In this document: positions 34,712 to 47,382 of the stretch, piece after piece | How the letters are laid out: each line of letters begins with the position of its first letter | Numbering within the stretch: the first letter of the stretch is position 1 | Program-made: the position numbers and the translations under genes | Assembly: GCA_028023455.1 (NCBI GenBank) | Contig: JAQFVV010000013.1 | Coordinates: 3,970,001-4,034,000 of the forward strand | Reading direction: 5' to 3' | From: Epiperipatus broadwayi | Taxonomy: Eukaryota > Onychophora > Udeonychophora > Euonychophora > Peripatidae | DNA length: 64,000 bases | Notes under the pieces: model-generated | What the model saw: the letters and a program-made list of their open reading frames with translations, nothing else | What the model was told of the DNA's origin: nothing | The model's database searches: none

Positions 34712-36878
34712 TGTACCAAAGACATTGATATGTAATTAATTTATTATGAATTTCATGTTTAAAAATATAAAAGTTTAATATTAAGAGAATAAAATGTAAA
34801 AACTAAAGAGTAGGGGGGGAGGGGGAATTTTTGTATTGAATAAAATAAACTGTAAACGCTGTTTAAAATAATTAGTTGTTTAAAATAAAAGATTTTTTTT
34901 GTTTGTTTAAAAGAGAGGGGAAAAATATTGTAATAAATAAATGATTTAATATTTTTTAAATGAATTTTTAAATAAATAATAAAGAGATTTCATTTTATTT
35001 TATAATAAATAAATAAATATATGTGCATGTGTGCATGCAATTTTTAATAAAAAGTAAATGCTAGAAGCTGATTTTATTTTCATAAGACAAATGCTGATGC
35101 TAAAAATAAAGTTTCCCATTGTTTTAAAAAGTATAAATAGCTCAATTTTGTTCATTCTTGGTTCGGACTTTCTCATTTCAATAAAATATTTTTGAAGTAA
35201 TATTTCCAAAAATGATGCATTGTTAAAAATCCAACGTATTTGCTGTTGACCGAAAAGCCGCTCTCTATGCATTTAAGATCTGTGACTAGTTTGGAAAGTA
35301 ATCATGTTGAAATAGAATAAATGAACAGCGGAGTGCGGGGAACACCAAACCAGCCACGGAAATATTAGGACAAGATCTACGAAAGAATTTTACCAGTCGT
35401 CGATGAGTTCAGAGATAATTCCATTATATTGTTTCTGTCGTATTTAAAAACCTAGGTAATTATTTGACTTTGATTCTAAACATTCCGATTTCCTTTAAAA
35501 ATAAAGATAGACTTTATTGAAAGAACTTTTGAACTTTTTGAATTAAACTTTAAAAAAAAGAATAAATTTTAAACTTCAAAAGATAATATTTGAAATAATA
35601 AAATAAGTAAAAGCAGCTTCTATTAAATAATATTTTTGGCATGCACGTATGTGTGATTTGATTTTTAAACTTAAACTTAAAAAATAATAATAATAAAATA
35701 TGATGTAATGTGTATAATTTATTTGCTTAAGTAATATATTAAAATACTTATTTTAATCTTTAAAAAAAAGAAGTGTATGTGTGTTTCATTATAAGATAAA
35801 ACAATGCATTTATTTTAAAATAAAGTAAAACATTTAAATTATTTTTCTTAAAATATTTATGTTTATTTCTGATATGTGCGGGTAAGTATCAATATTTATT
35901 TTCTTAATAAGAGTCGGAGGGAAAAAATCCAATCGTTAATAGTATTTTAGAAAAGATTCACCAAGTTAAATCTATAAATGTTTAGCATTCAGTATAATGT
36001 TGTTATTAATAGTTTTAAAGGAGCAAAGTATTATTTAGAATGGTTCGGGGGAAAATTATTTTAGTTTTAGAAAAATAGTAGCAGTTTAGAACAGGTGGGC
36101 ATTTAAGATATACCTTTTGTTTGTTTATTAGTGGGTGGTTGGAACCGACTGAGCTAGTGATCGTTTCAGGCACCAGATTGTGCTGATCAGATGGACATGC
36201 TAATTCTAATGTAATTAGCTGGCGCCTAAGGGATTTTCTTTCTTCTTTAAAAATAATAATGTGTTTATTTGGTCAGTATATATTTGGTAGTCAAGTGTTG
36301 AATGTTATTAATAGTTCGCTATTGATAATAGTTGACACTTTGCCTGAAAACCAACCATTGTCTGAAAGGGAAATTTAGGAGGACAAAATATCATAAATTA
36401 TTAGTTAATATTTTATTTGTCAATGCTTAGAGTTTGTTATTTCCCGTAAGTTTAAGTAATAATTTTTAAATAGTAAGTTTTATATAGCGTTCAGAGAAGT
36501 GAAGGTAGAAAGTGTTGTTAAATATTCCAAGAGTTTTGTAGGCAGTAAATCTTAAATATAAGTAGTAGTCGTATTTTTCTTGTTTAGTTGTTTATCAGGT
36601 TGGATCTAATTAGTCGGTTGGTTCAATATATATATAGCTTGAAAATAAGCTTTTAACAAGCTTTGCAGAATATCCCCAACCACAGACCAGTTTCTGCTAC
36701 TGGTTTCCTCAGTGAGATGCTAGGATATTCAAGCATTAGATTCTCCTCGCTGAGGAAGTCAGTAGCAGAAACTGGTGTGGGATTGGGGATATTCTGCAAA
36801 GCTTGTTAATAGCTTATTTACAAGATCTATATAGCTTGTTAAATTAGGTGATGTGACATATGATTTGATTTCTTTGTA
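34712..36878 (+). mobile_element. LTR-like insertion, about 2.17 kb, in the 3' LTR
   Basis: The 3' LTR match breaks after a TA run at 34711 and resumes at ATATATTTTGGGG near 36879. The insert begins TGTACCAAAG, and its end CTTTGTA is a shortened inverted copy of that. ATAT lies on both sides. A TATA box (TATAAATAG near 35131) and a GC-richer leader fit an LTR. The phrase CTGAGCTAGTGA, also in the solo LTR at 21944-24139, hints at distant kinship. An inverted repeat lies near its right end (36631-36835). Confidence 0.65.
36631..36835. repeat. Inverted repeat with about 80-bp arms
   Basis: The left arm includes GCTTTGCAGAATATCCCCAA, and the right arm carries its inverted copy TTGGGGATATTCTGCAAAGC. 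Arms are about 36631-36711 and 36760-36835 around a spacer of about 48 bp. Each arm, read outward, contains GAAACTGGT and a GGGGATATT string also seen near the hammerhead-like motif at 51507-51536. Confidence 0.85.
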
Positions 36879-38739
36879 ATATATTTTGGGGTATAAATTT
36901 TTTTTAATAAAAATAAAATATGTAAATGACAAGAAATGAAACAAATATTATCTACGGAATGCTTTTATCATGGGTATTGTGTAAAGTTATTTTTAAAAGC
37001 TTTTAACGAAATATTAAGATAAAAAAAAACTTGCTAAAAGGTTTTCTTTGTAAAAAGAATTAAGACAAAAGAAGCCATGCCTGGGAGTGGTGTCCTGGGC
37101 TAATGAGATTGCACAGGATAAGAGTAAAATATCAAACCTTTTGAGGAGTTGTAGAAAGTATTGCATGATAAAAAGGAGATAGACCTTTCTAGAAAAAAAA
37201 AGTATAAATAGAAAAATCAGAAGAGCAGAAGGAGTTTTTTTAACTTGGTCTTTTAACTGCTGTATATTAATTTCGAGGTAAATGACTTGTGATATTGGAA
37301 AAAAATATATATGCCAGCTAACATGAGTATATTGGGGTAAAATCCTAAATGTGCTGGGCTTTTATCCCACCACTCCATGAAGGAATCAAAAGATGCTATA
37401 TGATCCTGTCACCATTTGAAGCTAAAATCCACCTCCATACACATTCATCTCATCAAATATTCTGATTCATCAACATTTTATCAGAAGTTTAAAAACAAAG
37501 ACATTCTAATCTCTATGGCCATAATGTTTACTAAGTAAGCTTACTTTCTTCATGAATATGAATGATAATTTCCCCGGGGACCCAAAGGTTAATATATATG
37601 TTATTTCAAATTTATAATCATGTGAATTATCAAACTTATATTTATAGTTATAATCTCTGTAGTAAATAACAATTTCTGACTGTCAAATATATATATATGC
37701 TTATATTTTTATTAAACAATTGAGTACCATTATTTCTGTTTCTTATTTTATAGTTATTCATTTAGTTAAAACGTATGTAAACTTTTTGTTAAATAATTTA
37801 ATGCGGACTACCTTAAATTGCCATATCTGTCAGTCTAAGTACTACCTGCCTTGAGTGAGATAGCTAGTGGCTGAGCATTCATTAATATGCTGTCATTACT
37901 CTTATTAACCCTTCAGTATAATTCTTATGTAAGCATAGGATTGGCGCTTGGTGTTGGAAAACGCTGATGTCCATAAATATATTGTTGGGGAAATATTAAT
38001 TATGAGAAACTAAGGTCAGTATCTATATATATATTATTATGTTTATTGTGTTTTTGTTTCTTTTTGAGAGATGAAGTTTTTAACTTCCAGATTTATGGCT
38101 ACTGTAAGTCTATCTCGGTCAATTAAAGATTTCATCCATGAATAAATCTCATTAGAAAAATAAATAAAAAAGTTTTTTTTATAAAGCTAGCGTAAATCTA
38201 ACCAAGTACAAATGGGAAAGGGTATGAACCCATCATTATGTATGCATCAATACCATAATATAAAAAATAAAAAATATATATCCATTGATATAATTTCACT
38301 CACAATTTTGTAAGTTATTTACTACAAAATCTTTATAATGACAATATAACTAACTTTTATTAAATTTCCCTTATTTGTAAAATAATCAGATTATCTCAAA
38401 TAATTAAATATTACTTGTATGTGTTGTATTTATGTATTTCAATATATATCATAATAATAGCATTCAGATGTTGCACTCCATCATTTTCTCACAAACAAAC
38501 TATGCATTTTTTTTTGTTTCAAAAAAAAACTATGCATTTAACATTTTAGTGATCTCCATTATTAATTCAAATCATTCCCTTATCTTTATCATCTTAAAAT
38601 AAATATCATGTGATAAATCTTTCTCTCTTCCTGCATTCAGCAATTACGAACTACCTTCTATAGTCCAGCTATTATTATTACCAACATTTAAAACTATAAC
38701 ATTCATAATGTAAAATGCAGTATCGATAAACAGTGATTG

Positions 38740-39640
38740 AAGTGAGATACAAATATTACAATAATTCACATTATCATGGTTGCAGTGCTTAAGGCCACAT
38801 TCTTGTGTACCCTTAAATTCCTGTCATGGCTTCTACCTGAGCACTTACTGAACTATGGAAAGAAATGCAACTGACCATGTACTAGATATACAGGACTCTG
38901 TTAACTGTATTTCATTCCTTAATTCATGGCAATATATTTCATAGATAATATTTATACTCAATACTCCTATCTCCTAGGATTCTGTTCCACCAACTAATCT
39001 CCCATACCACTATAATTTATCTTGCACACTCAGAATATTTACTTCTTTTAACATCGTAAACAAATTCTATCCACTTGACTTAAAAATAATTTCTAAACTT
39101 CATTTCAAAAAATATCTAATATGATATCAAAAAGATTCAAAATATTATATACACAAATAATTTTATAAAATTCATCTTTATCATTCTTTCATTCCATTAT
39201 TTTAGGGAATTAAATAATTCAGAGATCAGCATGTTCATTTTTTATATATAAACAGATAATGTCTTGAATAATATATTTGTAATCCAACTTAATATTTAAG
39301 CTATGCATACTTAAGCATTCATAAATTATCTAAATAACTTTAAATAATTCACTTGGTTATGTTTTATATCTTCATATGATGTTCCAAAATAATCAACATA
39401 TCATCAATGATATAAATATTATACCATCTGGTTTCAATAACCAAGCAACATAATAGACAAATAAACAAACATAAAATATTATTAAAAATGAATAACTATT
39501 TATCTTAATCCTAAAACATTAGGATTAAATATGGAAAATTCATCCTCTTCACTGACATCCACACATATAAAGTTATAGGCCTTTTTTTTATCTTTCAGAA
39601 AATGTTAAATTTTCTGACCCACATTTATTTTTCTTTATTT
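38740..39640 (-). pseudogene. Copia-type RT/RNase H remnant
   Basis: On the minus strand, near 39398-39412, a frame reads IYIIDDMLII, the catalytic YxDD box as it appears in Ty1/Copia reverse transcriptases. It is preceded by a peptide ending CLVIETRWYN and followed (near 39270) by a VGLQIYYS segment in place of the usual LGLQI. Farther on, near 38800-38850, another frame gives FKGTQECGLKHCNHDN, matching the LKGT-GL segment before RNase H. Order and spacing fit Copia pol. Numerous stops make it non-functional. LTRs for this copy were not found. Confidence 0.6.
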
Positions 39641-40744
39641 TAAATAAAACTAATCAAATCTTATAACTAAAACTTACATCTAAAAAACAAGATTAATTCA
39701 CATATTATTTTTAAAAAAACAACAACAAACAATTAATAATAATAATAGAAAAATGATAAAATTTAAAGCTACTTTAGAGTCCTCCTCTTTCTTACTTACT
39801 ACTCTATTGATGACCATAAGTTTATATAGCAAACAGATTTTTTTTCCTCAGCTCACTAAACGTGGATTCAGCAAAAGCACAAAAGTTAATCATTTAAAAT
39901 CCCATTGAAATTTTGTTCATCAATAATTGATAAAAAGTTTGTCTAAGAGAGTTCACTTAAGCACATCAAGGAGAATACAAATTTCAGGGACACATCCATA
40001 ATAAACAATTATCTTAACAGGTAAAAATTTTCACATTTAAACATTTTCTTAGTGGTCCAGATTTTTTTTGAAATAATGAACAAAATATTTTCTTCGGGAA
40101 ATGCTTGTTAATATTGTATAAAATAATATAATTTATTATTTAATTAATTTTCAGCAAACAATTTTTCATCCAAACTTCTTTTCCACATATATATACATGT
40201 TTGGCTGGTAATAACTTATAATAGTTTTTAAATTTCAATATTTTTTCCCCTTTTCAGATGTGCACATATTTATTAAATAGTTTTTTTGCAATACTTTTGA
40301 TAGTTTCTCAAATCAGATAATATTTTTCTTACAAACTTAAGCATTTTGGAATAATACTAAATGTTTATTTTCTCTTTAGACAGATAATAAATCTTCCATG
40401 CAAAAAAAATTAAAACACTTTCTCTTCATTTTTCCACAACATTTAAATAATATATAATATTCATTCAGATGATGCAAAAACCTTCTCAATGACGCACTTG
40501 CAAATAATAATAAAAATAATATGTACAATTATAGAGTTCATTTTCATGCATTAATTTACTTGCAAAATAATTTTTTTTCTTTCTTTTTTTCCATTTAAGT
40601 AAAAAGTAACTTTCCAGATAGCCTTTAATTATTCTCCTCTAAATAATATCGGTACATATGTCCCACAAGTTTATATTTATGAGGATATAACATCAATACT
40701 AAATATAATTGTCCTTTCATTACATCCATACACAAACTTAAATA
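39641..40744. other. AT-rich DNA, possibly upstream Copia remnant
   Basis: No motif is readable. It lies on the N-terminal side of the Copia remnant and may be decayed pol. Confidence 0.4.
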
Positions 40745-41703
40745 CACCTGGGTCTCGTTTTATGCGATAGATAGGTTCCTCAGAAAACACGCGCAAACAA
40801 AATTGTGCAAAAATAGATGTAACTTACCTTGAAAAAGGGGGGGATACAGACTGTGATTTTTCAAAAATCGCGTAAAAGCTAAGCACCAACGTAAAATTAC
40901 TTTAAAATTCGCGCAAAAAAAAAAATAAGGAAATAAAATATGACTAATAAAAAATTTCAAATTTGAAAAAAATTGATACACGACAAACTTTTTTTAACTA
41001 TAATATTTAATTTTATTCAAAACAATATATTTTTATGCATAATTTACAGTAATTTACATTTTTTATATACGTTTTAATTATTACCACTATTTGCCGATAA
41101 ACAGGTTCGTTTGCAAACTGGTAAAAAATCAGATTCTGCACAAGAGGAAATACAACTAGCGCCAAGGTCACTCTCACATTGTGTTAATGGTTTTCTGGTG
41201 ACAACGTAATTAGTAATTAATCTAACAACTAAAAATTAAATCCTTATTTTTGTCTTTAATTTTTTAATTTTCAATTTTAATTGTGCCCACTGCTATTACT
41301 CACCTTTTAAAAATAAATTTGCGGACACTAAATGATTAATAATTGATTACGTTCTTTTTTAAAAAGCAAAAACAGAATGTGATTTAAAATGCAAAATTAA
41401 CACGCACAATGTTTGAACAAATTTACATTATAATCTTGTAAAATTTAATGTGTGTATACATAAAATGTGGAAATCATGATTTTAATTTCATTATTGCATA
41501 AAATCTTACTATTATAAAGCACTGAAAATATTGAAATTACTAAGATGAAAGTCGAATTCCAATAATATGCTATTACTTTCAATATACGTGAAATTTATTA
41601 TTTAATGTAATAGCGCATTATCGGAGTTTGACTTCCGGAGAAACGTGAATCGCGTAACTTCAAAATCGCGTTAAATAAATCCGTGTAAAAAGAGACCCAG
41701 ATG
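40745..41703. mobile_element. Pogo/Tigger-like MITE, copy 2, 959 bp
   Basis: The left end CACCTGGGTCTCGTTTTATG and the diverged right end (reverse complement CATCTGGGTCTCTTTTTACA) are flanked by TA at 40743-40744 and 41704-41705. It is colinear with 18737-19707, sharing CTTACCTTGAAAAA, TATGACTAATAAAAAATTTC and GAATCGC-TAACTTCAAAATC with few changes. It keeps more CG dinucleotides than copy 1, where many have become TG or CA, the usual footprint of deamination. Confidence 0.85.
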
Positions 41704-41705
41704 TA

Positions 41706-43777
41706 TAAATTTCTTACTATTCCTATGTACACTGTTCTTGTCCATATGGCTCTAATTTTGACATTTTCGCATTAATACGTTGGTTAGATAACTCATATCA
41801 GTCTCCAGCAATAACCATGGTTTAGTTAAGCTTTATATGAATTCACTGACAGGGAATAGACTCTTTTACCCATTATAGGATACATTAATTACATGGAATT
41901 TTTTATATTATAACTCATTAAAAATATACTTTACTAATAAAAATAAAATATTTTGAAAAAAAATTATAACTTTAACTTGAATGATTTAAACTAAATTAAT
42001 TTGAATGACTAATTCCAAGCAAATAAGTAATTAAGTGAGTGAGTTAAACATTTATATTTATAATGTTTTTTCCCTTGACATCTGATTGGCTACTATGATT
42101 TTTTTTTCAGACAGCTAATTTACATATAAATTAAATTTTTGTCTAAGATTTTTTCCTTAAAATAATTTTTAATTTTTTATATTATGTTAAAATTTTATTT
42201 AATATTTTATTTAATTACAATATAAAATACATTTATTTAAACACTAAAAATATTATTAATAACTTTAATACTAAGTTTTAGAACATAAAATATTATTTAA
42301 ACAATACAATAAAAATTGCTACATTTTTTTAAATACAAAATTTATAAAATAATTTTGCAACATTATTAAAATTAAAATATGAAATTTAATTAACAAGAAA
42401 CTAAAATTAATAATATCTGTCTAGAATATATAGGCACAAGGACAAATAGGCACACAAACACATGATGACATCATCCTAAACATTCTAGAATAATTAAATA
42501 ATACTTATTAAAATAATTAGCTACAAATAAAATTATTTAAAACACAATAGAAAAACTTATTGAATACTGAATTTTACAGTTAGACTATTGTTTTAACATT
42601 ATATTCTTTAACTATAACAAACATTAATTAATTATATATTTTAATTAATAAATTATATATTAATATTCTAGATAAGTTTATTAATTACTTATATAATAGA
42701 TTTAAGCTTATCTTATATATAAAATTAACACAATATACTATCAACTAATAAGAATTTAATTTTTTTTTACAAAACTATGTTAAAACCCATTCAAAAATGA
42801 CTGTGGCAAACAGCATGGTCACAATATATAAATATAAACATAAAAATTAATACAATTGAAATTAATATAAACTATTTGTATGTGTTTACAAAAGTTAAAT
42901 AATATAGTATAAATAATAAATAAAAGAGGAATAATTATAAGATATATGAATATTTGTACAAATATAATTAATATGAATCATATAAATTTAGATATAGTTA
43001 TAGTAAAATGCTTCTATGCAATCATATATATTTAAATATTTAAGTTCGAAGACTGCTAGACATTTAAAATTGTAAAGAAATAAAATTATTTGAAAAAAAT
43101 ATTATATAATACCATTTATACACCTTCTTTAATCACTTTTCACAATGGAAATGGATAAAATTTATTCCTTCATATTGTTTCAATAGCCAGTAGTATTCAT
43201 CAGAGCTATAATATTCAAATATATATCATACAATTAGTACATATTTATACTTAAATAGATATAATTTCATTTCTTATAGTCATTTTACTTAATTTTAAAA
43301 ATGGCATCTTGAGAAAATATATTCGTGAACAAAAATTGATTTAAACCAGTTGTCTATTATTTCAAGTTATATATAATTTGATTGCATTAAGTGTTTATAT
43401 AACTTTAATCATTTTTAACAATATTACAAATATTAACCTTCTTATTTTTTACTCTTATTTTTATTTATATAAATTGTTTTAAATTTTTCATATACATATA
43501 TATTTTTATTTTACATTTATATAACTTTTAAACTTTTTGTTAATTTAATTTATTTTTATCATTTTAATTATTCCATTTCAGTTTTAATCATGCATTATTT
43601 AATTATAATAAAATCATACATTTCTATTTTTTCCAAAATTATTATTTTTTTTATAATCTTACTTCTCTTCAGTTCTACAAATATTTTAACTAATAAAAAT
43701 TTTAATTGTCTAATATTTTATACACTTACTCTATGTGCATTTAAAAACTATTTCTTATACTATTTTTAAATCTATAT
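41706..43777. other. Very AT-rich DNA without a gene
   Basis: Nothing recognisable except the weak hammerhead-like string at 43178-43203. Confidence 0.55.
43178..43203 (-). ncRNA. Weak hammerhead-like motif
   Basis: The minus strand has CTGATGA (43203-43197), a 15-base segment with a possible 4-bp stem (AATA with TATT), then GAAA (43181-43178). The pairing is poor and no PLE sequence is seen nearby. It may be a relic or chance. Confidence 0.25.
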
Positions 43778-45123
43778 TGTACCATTTATTTATATATGGT
43801 ACAAATATATTGGCATTTGGTAAAAGCTAAAAGAAAAAGTAAATTTAGTGATCTTATTAAAAGATGCAATTATGTTTATGTATTTTTTTTTTCAAACGTA
43901 CAATGAAAGTTACATTTTTCATTCATATTTTTTTTATGTGATTAAAAATAAAAGTTAAAATTGGAAAGAATAAAAGACATGCAGATTATTAATCCAGATA
44001 AATTAAAGAAAAGAATTCCACACGCAGATTTCAATTAGTAAAATCTTTCTAATTCTGATTAAAGATGGCGGAATTATGCTTTAAAAAAAACTTTATAACT
44101 AAAATTTAAGAAGGAATGTACAAGATTATCGTGTATGTTGATAAAAGGACAAAAGAAAATATGCACAGAAATCTGAAAACCAGACCTATAGTATAAAAGG
44201 AAAAATACCAGTGTGATCAGGGTCTTGTCTGTTTTGTCTTTTGGCTGGTCCTGGATCATGAAAGATCCAGGAACATTCTACACTGAAATAATTTGTCATG
44301 CTGGAGTGGACCGAAGCTTTTGATATCGTTCATCATGAAGACATCGACCCCAGAAAAGCTTCTGTGACTAGCCATTAGGGCAGATCAAGAAAAAGTTAAA
44401 AACAATGGCCACAAGCTCATTCTATCTCATGAAAAACTATGCATGGTAATCAACAATCTTCGTAAACTTGCTAAACTTATCGGTAAGCTATGATTAATTA
44501 TTCCAGATTGTGACAAAAATTAAGCTTATAATATAAACCTGATAGAGACATTAATTTTCTCATTCAAGAGACTTTCATTTTAAAGAACTTGCTAGAAGAA
44601 ATTTGGAAGTGAATTGTAATTGTTTAACTGTTTGTTTAATTAATTGATTCATGTCTGGATGTAGTCTTTCCAATTTATTAGTAATTTATCCTTAAATATT
44701 TTAATTTGTTAAAATAAAATATTTATTTCTAATATCAACTTTTCATTGTGCGTTATTAATGATAGTTATTAAATTTATTCATGTTTAGTTTATTGGCATT
44801 TGAGTGTACAAGCTCCGGGAATAATATTCTCTAAAAAAATAAATTTACATGAAAATATAAACCCGATCTTTTACTTACATGCATCAATATTATGGGATAC
44901 AAGGAAGTTAGGAGTCTGTTGACTATGATGCCCTCTCATAAATTAAAACTAACTTTGTTGGCAATCCCAGTCGTAATAATTAGTAGGCCAGATAATCAGG
45001 AAATATAGCTATGTTTTTTGGAAATAGGAACTAGATATTTCTTATCCATAGCTTGATTAACTTTCATTTAACAATGTGTAAAAGACAGACCTACCAGAAA
45101 CTAGCAAAACGTGAAACGTTACA
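43778..45123 (+). mobile_element. Solo LTR, 1346 bp (family of 30175-31624)
   Basis: It starts TGTACCA and ends CGTTACA with ATAT on each side. The 5' end forms a perfect hairpin TGTACCA, 12-base loop, TGGTACA. The loop TTTATTTATATA is identical to that in the LTR at 30175, while two arm positions differ in both arms in a compensating way. A TATA box is at 44192-44200 and a conserved CGGTAAGC splice-donor-like site is at about 44481. No coding body remains. Confidence 0.85.
44192..44200 (+). promoter_or_regulatory. TATA box of the 1346-bp solo LTR
   Basis: TATAAAAGG at the position matching the TATA box of the related LTR (30546-30553). Confidence 0.6.
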
Positions 45124-45245
45124 ATATATTTATTTAATGTATACTCTTATAAGTCATATTTTCAAGTCAAATCTTTATTTAAAGTTTATCTATAATTTTT
45201 TTTAATTTATTTTTTCTATCATTTTAATATTTGTAATATATATAT

Positions 45246-47107
45246 TGTAATGGATGCTTAAAACACCATTACAAGGTTGAAGTTGTAGGGATAAAGAAAG
45301 TAAATAATTTTTTTTATATTCGGTTGTTTGTAAAACTTGATTAAAAGTTTTTTTTTTGTTTGTACAAATATATAGGTATGTACATGGGAATTATATTTTA
45401 ATAACACAGCTATATTTAGTTTTTGCTTTTGAAAAAAAAGACTAAGATTAGTTTTTTTTCCCCACATTTATGTAAAAGTAAATTGTATAAATAAATTACT
45501 TTTCAGATTTAAGATTTAGATTGATAACAATAATTAATTAAAAAGAAAGAAAAAAAAGAAAAGAATTTTTTTTTGTAAATCCCTAGATCTGTAAAAGGCA
45601 ATTTATTTTCTTTAATTGGATAGTTATTGTTAGCTAGTTGAAGAATTGTATGAATTTTAATTAAAAAAGAAGAAGAAAGTTTTGTAATTGGTTCATGTAT
45701 GAGGTCTTCTATAAAAGGTGTAATCAGGCTATTGTAAGATACTTACACCAACTCTGAGAGATACTTGCAAAAAACTCTGAGAAATACTTGCACAAACTAT
45801 TCCTGCAAAAAAATCTGAAAGAAAGCTGATCCTGCAATTATTATTCACTTGGAATGAACATTAAACTTACCACAAAGATGTTTTCTCATATCATGATTTG
45901 CTAAGCTTTTTGCCAGGATAGATTCGTGCAATACCATAAGAACCAACAACAAAGAAATCACTAACTGACTTGCCCAAGCCTACCATCAGTGAATCCAGAT
46001 CAACGACCACCACTCAACAAACCTAGTGCACTAGCATTTAACTAATTTATTAAGATACCTTATGTTCTATAATTTAACTAATTTTATTGTCTTAAATTTG
46101 TTTTCTTTTTTTAAATATACATATGAATCCAATTTTTATTTTATTTTATGTAATTCGGTTTCTGTGCATTGATATTTTTCTCTTAAACGAGTGCTAATTT
46201 CAAACCAGTGCTATATGTTCCATTTAAGTCTTAGTAAGTAAGATGTATCATTTTTTATTTGTAATCTCACATTCCTTTTTGTTGTAGAGAACAGTCTGAA
46301 TATTGTAGACTTTTAATTAGCTTCTGGCTCATGACCCATTTTGTTGTTAGTCTTATGTATGTTGTCAAACTATAATTATTTATAATAGACTGTTACAAAA
46401 TATAATAGTATTTAGTTTTATTCTTTCAAGCGTCCCAATCATTTATTAAGGGCACGTACGATCATTTTAACCCTTTTAATAGGTAGATCATGAGCTCCTA
46501 GCCTGTCTCACATTGAGGGAGGTCAATCGATTGAAAGTAATAACTTTCAACACTCTTTTCTTCTTTTTTTTTAGTTAATGTTTTGGAAGCTATCTTTGCA
46601 TTTCTTCTGCTTTGGCATAAGCTCTCAGAAATCTCAAATATGGAGATTTATTCTTCATAACTATGGGTTATAAGCAAGAGACTAACCCCCCCCCCTTTTG
46701 CAAGAGATCACTGCATACTTACTAATACTTTTCCTACTGTCAGTATTTTTGCACTATTTCTGCTATAATTATACAATGTGCAGAAATCTTTTTTTTTTTA
46801 AGCAATGTTAAAATATTTTAATTTTGACGAATGTACGAGTAGTGCATTTTAAGTGGATTTTAAGTTTATCTAGATTTATGTTTATTTAATCATGCTACTA
46901 ATAAAATTCATTATTCCTTTTTACTTGGCTGATTTTGTTTTCTGTTGCTACCTTTCCAACCGTCGGAACAAAACATAAGATCTCATTTGCTTAGTTGAGC
47001 TAATCCAGTGCATTCAGTTTTGTAAATAAATGTCTAGTTTCCGATTTTCAGACTAGTGGCATTCCTGTGGTCAGTATATGTGAAACCAAAATCTTTCGTC
47101 CAGTACA
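45246..47107 (+). mobile_element. Probable solo LTR, 1862 bp
   Basis: It starts TGTAATGG and ends CCAGTACA, inverted at seven of eight positions, between ATAT direct repeats (45242-45245 and 47108-47111). The 5' end forms an 8-bp hairpin: TGTAATGG, 12-base loop, CCATTACA. A TATA box is at 45710-45718, followed by short leader repeats (AACTCTGAGA and similar, near 45750-45790). No coding body is seen. The 3' boundary is less certain than in the other LTRs because the ATAT flanks are simple sequence. Confidence 0.7.
45710..45718 (+). promoter_or_regulatory. TATA box of the 1862-bp solo LTR
   Basis: TATAAAAGG about 460 bp from the LTR start, the same distance as in the 2.2-kb solo LTR. Confidence 0.55.
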
Positions 47108-47269
47108 ATATATTACAAATATAAAATAAGTTTTGCAAAAAAAAAAAATAAGGTTAATATTTATAATATTGTTTAAAATGTATAGATATATAATTACAAT
47201 GTTCATTAAAATATTGTATTCTGTAAAATCTATAATATAAAGTATTATAAATATTTAAATAATGTAGGT

Positions 47270-47297
47270 CTGAAGAAGAGTGCTGGCCAGTTGAAAC
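47270..47297 (+). ncRNA. Weak hammerhead-like motif
   Basis: CTGAAGA (47270-47276), allowed by the CUGANGA core, is followed by AGAGTGCTGGCCAGTT and GAAAC (47293-47297). The stem II segment contains the self-complementary CTGGCCAG but no proper hairpin loop. It abuts the truncated end of the rearranged RTE copy. Confidence 0.3.
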
Positions 47298-47382
47298 TAT
47301 AAGAAAATGTGCTTGTGTAAGCATAAGAAATAGTGATCATGTGATGTTTAGTGGTTTAATACAAATCCTAAGCATAAAGGCA

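Larger units (their letters stand above)
34470..38237 (+). repeat. 3' LTR of the Gypsy element (interrupted)
   Basis: It starts TGTAACAGAAAACAGG after the polypurine tract and matches the 5' LTR colinearly. Without the insertion at 34712-36878 it is about 1.6 kb. A TATA box lies at 37203-37211. The far end is degenerate: where CTGTTACA is expected the sequence reads CCATCATTA, so the boundary near 38237 is approximate and no target duplication is evident. Confidence 0.85.

Noticed and set aside
36759-36944. Minus frame of 61 codons across the palindrome
   Set aside because: It spans the inverted-repeat arm and the LTR edge and has no recognisable domain.
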